Assembly: GCA_019918135.1 (NCBI GenBank)
Contig: WBZZ01004195.1
Location: 1-64,000, forward strand
Direction of reading: 5' to 3'
Length of the DNA: 64,000 bases
Source of the DNA: Paulinella micropora
Lineage: Eukaryota > Cercozoa > Imbricatea > Euglyphida > Paulinellidae
Both the position numbers and the translations under genes were made by a program. Below, in pieces: positions 19,910 through 28,834 of the stretch. The notes below the pieces were generated by a model that searched no databases, was not told the DNA's origin, and saw only the letters and a program-made list of their open reading frames with translations. The stretch's first letter is position 1. Each line of letters opens with the position of its first letter.

Positions 19910-20410
19910 TTAAGGCACCATCTTTTTAAAGTCGTCAGAAATCAATTTTTGCATAGCTGCACGAGCTTGGGGTATGATCTGGAAGGGCGCAGCGTCGTTC
20001 GGAGCGCCTTTGCCGGCCTGCTTGAGGTTGTTGAGCCATTTCTTTGCCTGTTCCTCCGTCAGAGGAGCCCTCTCATATTCCGGTGGGCCATCACTCGTCT
20101 TCTTTGTCGAGCCACTCTTCATATTTTTCATGTAATCCTGTGGCAAGTACCCAGCCGTCAGGGTCAGCCATGTATGCTTGTTTGCATTATCAGCTTCCTT
20201 AGACTGAAAGTAGCCAATCACGGCGCGTAGCAGGGCAGCATGGAAGTCACCCCCTCCGCCCGCCCCTACGATCACGTGTCTCTTGGGCGTCTCCTGCTCC
20301 GGATTGAAACCAGTCTGCGGATTGATGTAGGGAACAAGCTTCTCCAACGCTTTGGCTGGGATAAATGGCTTTGTGCATTTGTTGCAATCCTCGGCTGGCT
20401 TGTCCGTCAT
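19910..20410 (-). CDS. DUF1152-like protein, N-terminal part (left)
   Basis: 166 aa from ATG 20410 ('MTDKPAEDCNKCTKPF'). Contains a CxxC pair and the glycine-rich 'HVIVGAGGGGDFHAALL', typical of the N-terminal nucleotide-binding-like loop of DUF1152 proteins. It ends at a TAA in 'FKKMVP-stop', 20 bp before the ATG of the next gene, whose frame is offset by one base (the -1 frame) and is open back past this stop ('DGALNKDVSAQMK'). A single indel near the A5 run 'TTTAAAAAG', or ribosomal frameshifting, would fuse both into a protein of about 515 aa. The same arrangement is in the right arm. Transcribed divergently from the Kelch gene at 20634. Confidence 0.7.
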   Translation of the reverse strand: MTDKPAEDCNKCTKPFIPAKALEKLVPYINPQTGFNPEQETPKRHVIVGAGGGGDFHAALLRAVIGYFQSKEADNANKHTWLTLTAGYLPQDYMKNMKSGSTKKTSDGPPEYERAPLTEEQAKKWLNNLKQAGKGAPNDAAPFQIIPQARAAMQKLISDDFKKMVP

Positions 20411-20504
20411 ACCAACTCTTGACACACCGTCAGTCTTCTTGTTTACAAAGACAATAGTGAGCAAGTCAGGGTAGGAAGCAGAGGGAGAGGAGGACAGACA
20501 AAAA

Positions 20505-20590
20505 GTTGGGGGGGGGGGGGCGCCCCCCCCCTCTCTCTCCCTCTCCCAATCCCCCCCCCCCCCTCCTTCGCCCCCCCCCCCCAGCTTCTG
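20505..20590. repeat. G/C-run hairpin and poly-C tracts in divergent promoter region
   Basis: A G12-CG-C9 perfect hairpin at about 20509-20531, followed by two further C12-14 runs and polypyrimidine up to the Kelch gene start. The tract lengths differ slightly in the right arm. Confidence 0.8.
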
Positions 20591-20633
20591 TTCGGTCCTT
20601 TTGCTCCCGTTGCCTTTTCCCCTGCAAAGCTAT

Positions 20634-22417
20634 ATGCCACCAAGAAAGAGAGCCAAGCGCGCGCCTGTCTTCGCCGCCGTCGCCCCCCAGAGCTCCACTA
20701 GTTTAGACGAGGACGAAGAACCCCGGCCCACTGGCACCGCGGAGGGGGCCTGCCCGCGGCTGTTGCCGCAGCCTGCACAGCCGCCGCTCGTCGTCGTGAA
20801 CCCGTCTGCCGTGGAGCTCTACGAATCCTTGCTGCGCATCATCAACCAGCTGGCACAGCTACCTGACGCCCGCTATGGTTCTGCCCCGGCCCAACCAGAG
20901 CAGGACGACGCTTTTTCCTTTACCTTGGAACACCAGCCAGCAGAGAACGCGCTGAGCCCGGGGGGCAAGCCGCCCAGCCCGCGTCGTCAGCTGGCTGAGT
21001 CCGCCCCCCCGGGTTTGCAACTGAGGCTCCGAGGCCTGCGCTCGCGCTGGCCGGGACTCGCGAACGCCGGCAGCGAGGCCCGCGCGCGCGTCGCAGACCA
21101 GATCGCTCGGCGCCAACACGACATGCAGGGGCTGGAGCAAGAGGCCGCGGCGTTGTGTTTGCGCATGGACGCGAGCTCCGACGACCAGGAGGCGGAACTC
21201 TGTAAGCAACTCTACGCCCTGCGCAGAATGATCGGCCAGCACAAGCAGGCCTTGCAGGCGCTCTGCTCCCAGGCCAACGTCGACGTCGACGTCGAAGCCG
21301 AACACGTCAGCTCCTGTCTAGAGATCTCAAAAACACCCGACCTCGCCCAAGTAATCCGCGAAAAAAAGATCCTGCCCCGCCTGCAGCCCGAGCCGCAGGC
21401 GCTGTACGTCTTTGGTGGCTTCGGCGGGGTCCCCGGCCAAAGGGCTCTGCTAGACACCGTGCACTTCTACACGGGGGCCATGCTGCCCCCTCTAGCCCGC
21501 GCTAGTGGGTTGGGCTGGAAGGAAGCAAGCTGCAGGCTCCTCACGCCGCGCTCACACGCAGCGTGTGCCTCTGTTGACGGTGTACTGTATGTGTTAGGCG
21601 GCGTGGGTCCCGACCACCGCCCTGTGCCCACCATGGAACGTCTCTACACCAGCCCGCTAGCGCGGGCTGGAGGAGAAAACTGCAGCGCTGGGTTCGGCAA
21701 GGGGGACAGCCTGCCCAACACGCTGGGTTTGCTGGGCGCAGTGGCAGCTTCTATCGAGGAACACAGCATCCTGATGGCGGGCGGAATCGCTCGTGGCGCC
21801 ATCACGCCCAACGTGGCGCGCTACGACTGTGTGACCAACCGTTGGGAAAACCTGCAACCGATGGCCTACGCGCGAGCCTACCTGAGCGGGGCAGTTCTGG
21901 GTGTCGGGAGCCAAGCGCGGTTCTTCGTAATTGGAGGCAAGGGCCCCGGCGATCAGATTCTGGATTCAGTGGAGTGCTACAACCCAACCACTCAGCGCTG
22001 GAGCCCCGCCGCCGCCCTCCGAACCCCAGGTGGGGCTGCTCAGCCGCCGTGTTGGAAGGTCACGGTGTTTACGCCATTGCCGGACGGGACCTTGTAGGGC
22101 GGGTACTGTCTTCCGTGGAGCGCTACGACCTTACACGCGACAGTTGGCAAGAAGTGGCGCCCCTCCTGGAAGCCCGTGAAGACGCTTGCGCAGCTGTGTT
22201 GGGCGGCTTTATCTATGTGTTGGGCGGTGCGAACGCGCGCGGGGTGCCTCTCGCGTCAGTGGAGTGTAATGACCCGGAAAGCAACTCCTGGCACTCGTGC
22301 CCCAACCTGCCGCTCGCGCGCTCCCTCGCCAACTGTACCGTTACGCCTGGCTTGTTGTTCCCCTCCGCCCCTCTCATCCGCACCAGTGGGTCGGAAGTAC
22401 GGGAAAGTCAAGAATAA
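20634..22417 (+). pseudogene. Kelch-repeat protein, left copy, internal frameshift
   Basis: ATG 20634 opens a basic N-terminus ('MPPRKRAKRAPVF', possible nuclear signal), an acidic/Pro-rich linker, a helical middle (about residues 110-230) and then Kelch repeats from about residue 250 ('ALYVFGGFGGVPGQ', 'GVLYVLGGVGPDH', 'ARFFVIGGKGPGD'). The frame is lost near 22022, inside a repeat: the first frame stops at 22097 while the repeat continues in another frame ('WGCSAAVLEGHGVYAIAGRD', 'GFIYVLGGANARG') to 22417. Both arms share the shift. It is either an old disabling mutation homogenised between arms, a consensus error near 'CCCCAGGTGGGG', or recoding. The gene contains the 22-nt hairpin element at 21649. 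Kelch propellers usually mediate protein-protein contacts, often as ubiquitin-ligase adaptors. No BTB or F-box domain is visible. Confidence 0.8.
21649..21670. repeat. 22-nt hairpin element inside the Kelch gene
   Basis: Identical to 15904-15925 (9-bp stem, TAGC loop). It encodes SPLARAGG inserted between two Kelch strands. Confidence 0.85.
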
Positions 22418-22495
22418 TATTGTCACGCTGCAAAAGCCTTTTTATTAATAACTTTTCCTTTTTTTATTCATAAAAACACAAGCAGGGTTTAATAG

Positions 22496-23650
22496 TTAGA
22501 CTTGTCGCTCACGAATCAGCTTGCCGCATTTGGGACAGATTCTAGCCTCTGCGCAGATACTGTCGTATTCCTGCAGCAACCAGTCGATTCCTTCCTGCTG
22601 TTCAGCGGGCATCTTTTGCCTTAGCATCTGCTTGGCCTTGCACACAAGTTCTTCGTCGAGTATGCGCGCATGAGTTGGCCGATACGAGGCTACAAAAATC
22701 CATTCCGGGTACTCCTTGGTCAACCAACCGTTGCCATTGCCCTCAGAGCTGAACTCGCTGAGCGCTGCAATGACAGACTCCCTCCGTTCCTTGCTTTCAT
22801 TAACTGTTATACACAGGAGCTCATTTATCTTGGCTAAGGCGCCTTCGAATTTTCTGAGCAGCTCTTCATTCCCTGCCCAGTGTTTCTTAGCTTTTATGTT
22901 CCGTAGAATTGGCCTTTCTTTGTCAGTCGGTGGCTCTACGTGCGTAGAGCTAGCTACATCCTGGCACCATTGCGCCACTTGTTTTAGGATAGCATCACTA
23001 GGTTCGCCAAGCTCTTGTCGCTCTCGAAGGTTTGTGAGTATTTTGGCGCGTATTACCGCTTCACACTTTGGCCACGCAGCAAGAAACTGCGGTAGTTCCT
23101 GCGGCCAAAGACTGTATTGCAGCTTGGGCAAATAGCGTACGTCCACAACATATCTTGCAGGTCTGTGTTGAAAGCTCAGCTCATTCTCAAACGTCTTCAC
23201 CACAGAGTCCCAAGAGGGCTCCAAACGTGCCGTTACAAGCGTCTTTTCGCTGTTAAGGCGGTACAGCTTCTTTTTTAAGTTTAGAAGTAGCACCTGCACG
23301 GCCGTCAAGATCCCTGCCCAAGTCGTCATCCCGGCCGTCGACCATTCTTGAACATCTAGGAACACGCGAGTCAGGACAGCTGGCGCTCCATCTTCATCGA
23401 CGGGCTTGGCTGCTACGAAAGCGCTCTCCTGCAAAAGAGCAGGCTGATTTTTGCTATTACTTGAAAATCGGAGATTGGTCAAACATTGATCATCCCAAGT
23501 CAGCGTAACCCCGGGATAGACACGTGACAGAAACGGTTGCAGCCATAGCAGCCACGTTGTCTGTTTTTGTTCCAATTCGGCATGCGGCTGTAAGGGCCAG
23601 GTACCAATCTCTTCTTCAGCAAGAAATTTAGGCGTGGCTTTTTGGCTCAT
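22496..23650 (-). CDS. Hypothetical protein with C-terminal CxxC, left copy
   Basis: 384 aa, from ATG 23650 ('MSQKATPKFLAEEEIG'); the frame is open slightly further but begins with GTG. Not recognised. Soluble, Trp-rich N-terminal half ('TTWLLWLQPFLSRVYPG'), a charged helical middle, and a C-terminal 'ICPKCGKLIRERQV' that looks like half of a zinc ribbon. Converges on the Kelch gene (78 bp between stops, with AATAAA-like sequence on both strands). One residue differs from the right copy (KATPKF/KATSKF). Gene start lies in a 'CTAATAATATCCCGTGGG' context. Confidence 0.75.
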   Translation of the reverse strand: MSQKATPKFLAEEEIGTWPLQPHAELEQKQTTWLLWLQPFLSRVYPGVTLTWDDQCLTNLRFSSNSKNQPALLQESAFVAAKPVDEDGAPAVLTRVFLDVQEWSTAGMTTWAGILTAVQVLLLNLKKKLYRLNSEKTLVTARLEPSWDSVVKTFENELSFQHRPARYVVDVRYLPKLQYSLWPQELPQFLAAWPKCEAVIRAKILTNLRERQELGEPSDAILKQVAQWCQDVASSTHVEPPTDKERPILRNIKAKKHWAGNEELLRKFEGALAKINELLCITVNESKERRESVIAALSEFSSEGNGNGWLTKEYPEWIFVASYRPTHARILDEELVCKAKQMLRQKMPAEQQEGIDWLLQEYDSICAEARICPKCGKLIRERQV

Positions 23651-23883
23651 CGTACCCACGGGATATTATTAGATAGTTAGGGGGCAATAGCACCATCACG
23701 AAAACTCTTTTTTCTTTCTCCTCTGCTCTCTTGCCCCATCCCCCCTCTCCTGTCCTTTCTCCCCTCCGCTGCCGCACCTCCTTCCACCCCCCGCGCCAAC
23801 CAAGTTGGGATACCAAGAAACGAACGTTTTTAAAAAGCAATAAAATTTAATACGAAAACTTGTTCTAGTTTGCGCGGTCCGGC

Positions 23884-24777
23884 TCAGGACCTGAAAAGCA
23901 ATTGCAGCACCAACATGACCAGAGCCCCTCCCACCACACCACCGCCCCCCACGACGGCCCTCGCCGCGCCGCTGGTGCATGTCAGCGCCACCTTGTAGCC
24001 GAGTCTACACGGCGCATCTTTGGACGCCGGGCTCACACACTTGATCTGGACATGCAAGACGCCAGAGTCCACAAATTGCTCCCCGCCGTTCAATGCTACA
24101 AAACACGGGGAAGGTAAATCTTTACTTAATTCCGTGATGGCTTGGGGTTCATCTCCATTGCCTTCGTCCTGAAAACTGCTGGAAACTTGGAAGCTATCCC
24201 CTGCGTTTTGACCCGGTGTCGTGTTGTTGGCCCGCACCGCAACTTGGATTATTCTTGTCGCGTCCTTGCCCTTGCAACGCTCGTAATCAAAGTGCAGTTG
24301 CCAAGTCTCGCCCACCCCAACAGAGATAAGTCCTTGTCCGTCGAGCCCAGCCTCAGCATCCACGGGTCCTCCGCAATAGGCAGGATTTTTCCGGCAACCA
24401 TAAGTAAATGAAACTATTACTCGGCAGGCTTTGCCAGCCTCCGGCCTGCACCTGAGCGTGCTCACCGTCAAGCCCTCTTCAATAGCCTGATCCAAACCCG
24501 CTAGGGACATCCCACTGCTATCTTCAAAGACCAAATCAGCATTGGGCTCTGAGTTTTTCCCAGCTGGGTACACTTTCAGGTCCACCCTGCAGTCACCGGG
24601 GCAGGCTAGGTAAAGCTCGTTTAGGTATGTTGTTTCATGGTAGGGACATGCTAGTAGATCCTTGCTGTGCTGGTAGACTACTTCCTCGCCGCTTTCCAGC
24701 GTTTGTTCAAACCCGAACTCGGCCACCGCACCAACAACACACAGCAACAGCACGAGTATGGCGGGGCTAATTTGCAT
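23884..24777 (-). CDS. Secreted or GPI-like surface protein, left copy
   Basis: 297 aa from ATG 24777. A clear signal peptide ('MQISPAILVLLLCVVGAVAEF') sets this start; a longer in-frame extension to 25038 is Pro-rich and lies over polypyrimidine promoter sequence. The ectodomain has about ten Cys ('LLACPYHETTYLNELYLACPG', 'FTYGCRKNPAYCGG'), one N-glycosylation sequon (NNTT) and ends in a Gly/Val-rich hydrophobic tail ('GGGVVGGALVMLVLQLLF') with no cytoplasmic residues beyond 'RS', as in GPI-anchored or tail-anchored proteins. Upstream 'GATATTATTTAAAG' may be a TATA-type promoter. Two residues differ from the right copy (QAIEE/QAVEE and AYC/ACC, the latter changing Cys count). A fragmentary relic of this gene lies in the spacer at 35741-35830. 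Confidence 0.8.
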   Translation of the reverse strand: MQISPAILVLLLCVVGAVAEFGFEQTLESGEEVVYQHSKDLLACPYHETTYLNELYLACPGDCRVDLKVYPAGKNSEPNADLVFEDSSGMSLAGLDQAIEEGLTVSTLRCRPEAGKACRVIVSFTYGCRKNPAYCGGPVDAEAGLDGQGLISVGVGETWQLHFDYERCKGKDATRIIQVAVRANNTTPGQNAGDSFQVSSSFQDEGNGDEPQAITELSKDLPSPCFVALNGGEQFVDSGVLHVQIKCVSPASKDAPCRLGYKVALTCTSGAARAVVGGGGVVGGALVMLVLQLLFRS

Positions 24778-25069
24778 TACCAGCCAGCCAAAAGGTTTTT
24801 TTTTTTGCCTTGGTTCTGTTTTCTTTAAATAATATCGTCGAGCAAGGGGGACTTTCCCGTGCCCTGACCGGCGTGGAAAAAAGAGGAGGGCGGGGGGGGG
24901 GGGGGGTGTCTGACGACGGGACGGGCGCAAAGAGGAAGGGGGGGGGAGGGGAGGAAGGAGAGTTCTTGTGCAGACATCCCAGAGAAGAACTTCTTTTTTC
25001 TTTTGTGCGCCCGCTTGATCGCACGAGCTCAGTGACAAAGAGTCCTTTACTTAAATTAAGATTGAATCT
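24778..25069. other. Promoter region of the secreted protein
   Basis: 292 bp. On the minus strand it holds two poly-C tracts, a 'GATATTATTTAAAG' box about 45 bases before the ATG, and the sequence 'TTCTTCTCTGGGATGTCTGC', which is almost repeated in the spacer at 35529-35548. No gene. Confidence 0.5.
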
Positions 25070-25548
25070 CTAGACCTGCTTTGGTCGCAGATGAAACGTG
25101 ACTACCTGCTGCACTCTGCTGTTGTAGACATTGCAACGTTCCGTTCCATTGAAGATATAGTACAAGGCCTTTTGTTCCAGCGTTTGGTTGCTAGAGACAA
25201 ACCAAGAAGAGGCCAAGGAAATGCAATGCCCGGAAAACCCAAAAGCAAGTAGCATGGGCTTTCCGGGCACAACCACTTTATTTCTAGTGTACCCAAATTG
25301 TTTTTTGTTCGGCCGCATTCGTGCATACGTTCGAGCACAATGTAATCAGTACCTTTTTGTAGCACTCCTTGTTCTTTTTCTATAATTCTCCACATTGCGC
25401 GCATTGGGTGGGAGATCACGTAACGCAGCCGTTTGGGCGAGCCGAAGTACACGTCAAGCGCAGCGGCCGCGAACTTGTGGAGGGGCAGCAAGAGGCGGCT
25501 GAGAGAAGTGCCCCGCTGAGAAGGCAGTCTAGGCCGGTGTGTTCCCAT
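25070..25548 (-). pseudogene. Hypothetical small protein, frameshifted (left)
   Basis: ATG 25548 lies 9 bp after the stop of the upstream gene (25558-26253), so the two may be co-transcribed. The first frame ('LHKFAAAALDVYFGSPKRLRYVISH', 'DYIVLERMHECGRTKN') is convincing to about residue 80. Beyond the A6 run near 25303 a second frame is more protein-like ('SSNQTLEQKALYYIFNGTERC', 'VVTFHLRPKQV') and ends at 25070. A one-base indel in the A6 run would give about 158 aa; reading the first frame alone gives 148 aa ending at 25102. The right copy is the same. It contains a 43-nt hairpin (25227-25269). Family unknown. Confidence 0.5.
25227..25269. repeat. 43-nt hairpin
   Basis: TGCCCGGAAAACCC and TGCCCGGAAAGCCC in inverted orientation (14-bp stem with one G-T/mismatch pair, about 15-nt loop). 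It lies within the small hypothetical gene. Mirror copy at 45390-45432. Confidence 0.75.
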
Positions 25549-25557
25549 GTGGTAATA

Positions 25558-26253
25558 CTATTGGTAGAGCGCGTTGCCGTGCACGGGCATGGCGCTCGCC
25601 GACATTGCGATATACACACGTACGTTACTCTCACTCGGAGGAGTCCTCGCGTACACTGCCCAAACGCTAGGTCCGCCCTGAATACCTTTGGCCAGACAAT
25701 TCAGCATAGTGAGGGGCACTTTTTTCTCTGCGGTGGGGAAGTTGAGGCCTTTTGTCTCGGCGACTTGTACTAGATACAGCAACTTCCTAATGCCACCACC
25801 AATTTGCAACCGACTTACGACTTCTTGCACGTATTTTTGGTCACTGCGAAGCCAAGCACGCAAGAATGGCAGCAGCAGATTGAACCGGGCTTCCGGGCTA
25901 CCACTATTCCACTCTACCTTTGTTTGAGGGTCAGGCACTTTCTTGGTTGTGCTAATGGTTTGAACAACGGATGAGTAGTCGTCAGACATCCCGAATAGAT
26001 CACTTATGAGATTTTCTACCTTTTGGCACGTCCAGGCAATATTGTCCATCGTTGCAGGGCGTCCCACAAGATCGAGCAGACAGTCGGTGAGGAATCGCTC
26101 CCACCATCTATAGCCTAGCGCCGGACACTCCGCCCGCCTGCACAAATCTGTTTTCTCCAGCCTCTTTTCGGCTTGGCTGACTCGTTCTGCTACCCACAAA
26201 ATGCTATTCTGATCCTGGTAATAAACGGTGTGACAATGATTGCACTTGCGCAT
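25558..26253 (-). CDS. Hypothetical protein with N-terminal Cys cluster, left copy
   Basis: 231 aa from ATG 26253. The first residues 'MRKCNHCHTVYY' and the later 'LCRRAECPALGY' (about 37-48) supply four or more Cys that could form a zinc site. The rest is helical and unrecognised ('WWERFLTDCLLDLVG', 'RFNLLLPFLRAWL'). The stop is followed after 9 bp by the next ATG. Divergent from the large gene at 26508, with a 254-bp polypyrimidine and GT-repeat region between. One residue differs from the right copy (WLRSDQ/WLCSDQ). Confidence 0.7.
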   Translation of the reverse strand: MRKCNHCHTVYYQDQNSILWVAERVSQAEKRLEKTDLCRRAECPALGYRWWERFLTDCLLDLVGRPATMDNIAWTCQKVENLISDLFGMSDDYSSVVQTISTTKKVPDPQTKVEWNSGSPEARFNLLLPFLRAWLRSDQKYVQEVVSRLQIGGGIRKLLYLVQVAETKGLNFPTAEKKVPLTMLNCLAKGIQGGPSVWAVYARTPPSESNVRVYIAMSASAMPVHGNALYQ

Positions 26254-26507
26254 GGCGCTTGTCCTTTGTTGCCTCCCCCACCCCCACCCACTCCCGCTTC
26301 TTCTTTTCCTTTTGGAACCTTATCCAGAGACAATGAAGGAGGGGAGGGGGGGGGGAGGGACCGCGGGGGGACAGGAACTAGCACACCTCCAGCGAGCACC
26401 CCCCCCCCCTTTTTTATTTCTCCTCTCCCATCCCTCTTCCCCCCCTGCACTTTTGCATTTTGTGTCTGTGTGTGTGTGTGTGCTGTAAAAAAGCGCCGGG
26501 GGTAAAA
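26254..26507. promoter_or_regulatory. Divergent promoter region with poly-C and (GT)n
   Basis: 254 bp separating two divergent starts. Contains G9 and C10 runs, polypyrimidine, and a (TG)n tract at about 26466-26481 immediately before the plus-strand start. No TATA-like box is clear. Confidence 0.45.
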
Positions 26508-28639
26508 ATGCCCATCGAGTTTGTCGCGGAAGGGCTGGGCGCGGACGACGAGCCCTTGTTAGAGCTGGGCTTGGACCTAGGCAGCCTCGAACAAGAAATC
26601 CGCCGGGACGACGACGACACCCTGGGGGCTAGGCCGTGGGCTAGACAGACCGCCCCGCTGCTTAGAAGCCTGCTCGGCAGGGAGGATTTTTTGGACTGGT
26701 GCCGCGGGCAGGACTCGGAACAAGGCGCCGCCCCCGACTCGACGGTCACCAGGCTGCGCACTTTAGTTTCCGGGCTGGAAACATACGAGGTGTCAGTCGT
26801 CAGGGGCTGCTGGGGGGTGTGTGCGCTGCTAGATGACCTGGCCCTGCTGATGACAGCGCTGGCTAGCGCGACCGAGCGCTTCAGTCACCTGGACGGGCTC
26901 TTGAGCATGGGCTTGCAGCTGTCTTATACCATGGTCCCCGACGAGGAGTTAGCCAGAAGTGACCCCATAGCGCTCGGCCTCGTCGCGCACCTGCACCCCT
27001 TCTCGCGCGTCGTTCGGGCGGCGGATGGGCTGGCGCACAGTATCGCACGGGCGCCCTCCGCCCCCGCGGCGCTCTCTGAACGTGCAAGACGAGGGGGCGC
27101 GGCGGGGGCCGCCAAGAGGCGCAAGATCGTAGAGCCCCGGACCTTCAACGTCGCGGGCTCCAGGGAGCAGCTGGGCGCCTTTGCCGAAACGATCGAGATG
27201 TTCTTAACGACCAAGAGCTTGGCAGCGCTGAAGGCGCGCATCAAGGAATTCAGGGACCTGCTGGAGTGGGAGCCGCGCGTGGAGATATCAGAGGAGCTGC
27301 GGAAACTGCTCAAGCGTTCCGCGGGGCTCTACGCAAACCTGTACGTAGCCTCCGCGTGTTTGCAAGCGGCGGGCGCGGTTTGCGCCATTGCGTCGGCCCC
27401 CTTCGTAACGCAGATTCGCGCTCTGACCGCGGCCCTGGTACCCGCGATGCAGTTGCAGAACCAGTTGCTTGACGCCGGCGCGAACACGGTGTTACGCCAG
27501 CGCTGGCTGCGGATACTGTACCAAATTGCCCGGCTGTGGGCCGAGGTCGGGGACTACGCGCCCGAGCAGTTGGTCAAGCTGTACCGAACCTCTCTGCCGG
27601 CCTGTTCCGTGTTTCTGTGCCCTGTCACCAAAGCGCCCAAAACCAAGGACCGCGAGGCCTTTTTGTTGCAGGGCGACGACGAGACAGAGCGCAAGAAGCT
27701 GGCAGTGTTTCCTGTGCTACCTAGCATAGGTGTGGCCGACAGACATGTGCGCTGCTATCGCTCCCTCGCCAGCGAGCTGCCAGTTGCAGCAGGCTCGAGC
27801 GCGCTGTCCTACTACTTCTCGGGCAGGCTGAAATTGTTGCGCAACCAGAGAACGGGCAGGCTGTTCATGCCCGTGATCGCATCGGCGGCGGCCTTGTATT
27901 TCGACGGGGCAGAGCCGCTGTTGCGTGGGCTGACGCTTGTGCGGCTCGCCAGCGACGCGTTGTGGACCATGAGCAAGCTCACGTGCCTGGAGGTCAAGGC
28001 CTCGGAGCTTTGCAAGAGCTTCCCGCCAGCGTCGTCGCGAGGACGGACCAAGCGGGGGGCCAGCAATTTTTCGAGGCGGCAGAGCGCCTGTGTGTGCTGC
28101 CGCCCTCCTCTGTTATCAATGGCGTGTGTCTTTGCCGAGAGTATACCCGTGCACTGCGCTTTCGACTGGACGGCCGCTCGGTCCTGGTTAAGGGCGTCTT
28201 GCCAGGCAAATGGCGCCAGGAGGGCAAGTCCTACGCCCACCGCGAGGCTTCGTTGTTTGGGGCCACGCCGCTGCAGGCGTGTCGCAGTGCAGCAGAACAA
28301 GAAGAGGCCGTGCGCTTGGCAGGCGACAACAACGCGAGCGCCTGCCGGTCAGCGGAAGGGGGCGAACCTTGTAAGGCTTTGCTAAGGGCTTGGCTGCAGG
28401 AAGAACGCTCCGTCAAAGTAGCGCTCGTGGTCGACGCCCTAACCTGCTGGAAGGAGCTGGAGGAAGTCGACGCGAGGAAGTGCACAGACAATGGGACGGC
28501 GCAGCTCTTTGCCTTGTGTACGAGCTTACCCCCACCCACGACGACGACGACTGGTATTATGGGCGTGACCCCCGACGTCGTCTGTGGGGCCAGCGGCGCG
28601 GGGGAGGCGGAAGAAGGGGGAGAGGTTGGTCTCGATTAA
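26508..28639 (+). pseudogene. Large hypothetical protein, frameshifted near the C-terminus (left)
   Basis: ATG 26508 ('MPIEFVAEGLGADDEP'). About 500 residues of Ala/Leu-rich helical protein with no recognised domain ('VTRLRTLVSGLETYEV', 'AALKARIKEFRDLLEWEPR', 'AERKKLAVFP'-type text). Near 28050 the frame becomes Ser/Arg/Cys-rich and unlike protein, stopping at 28385, while a second frame continues sensibly ('QQFFEAAERLCVLPPSS', 'ALRFRLDGRSVLVKG') to 28639. A G6 run at about 28056-28061 is a likely site of a one-base indel. A further switch near 28500 is possible, since 'YELTPTHDDDDWYYG' in a third frame is more protein-like. The protein is identical in the right arm. Confidence 0.6.
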
Positions 28640-28806
28640 AATCACGCTGGAGATTGGGGTCTTTAGCGTGAAGCATTTCGCCTCCGCCCCTTTAGAGAGA
28701 GAAAATAAAAGTAGCAATGGGAGGGAGGGGGGGGGGGGAATAGAGAGGGAGGGAGGTGGGGGCGGGGGAAGAGAAATCTGTGTTTAGCTGCAGGGTATCT
28801 TGGCTG

Positions 28807-28817
28807 TATATATAAAG
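28807..28817 (+). promoter_or_regulatory. TATA-like box
   Basis: TATATATAAAG, 17 bases before ATG 28835, followed by 'AGAAAAAAGACAAAG'. It is the clearest TATA-type element in the window. Confidence 0.5.
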
Positions 28818-28834
28818 AGAAAAAAGACAAAGTC

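Noticed and set aside
18876..20410. Canonical -1 programmed frameshift site in the DUF1152-like gene
   Set aside because: The A5 run does not form a full X-XXY-YYZ heptamer in the upstream frame (T-AAA-AAG only), so programmed frameshifting is only a weak option.
24778..25038. N-terminal extension of the secreted protein
   Set aside because: Pro-rich translation of polypyrimidine; the signal peptide starts at 24777.
26466..26481. (TG)n microsatellite as a Z-DNA or regulatory element
   Set aside because: A short simple repeat directly before a start codon; nothing beyond composition supports a specific function.
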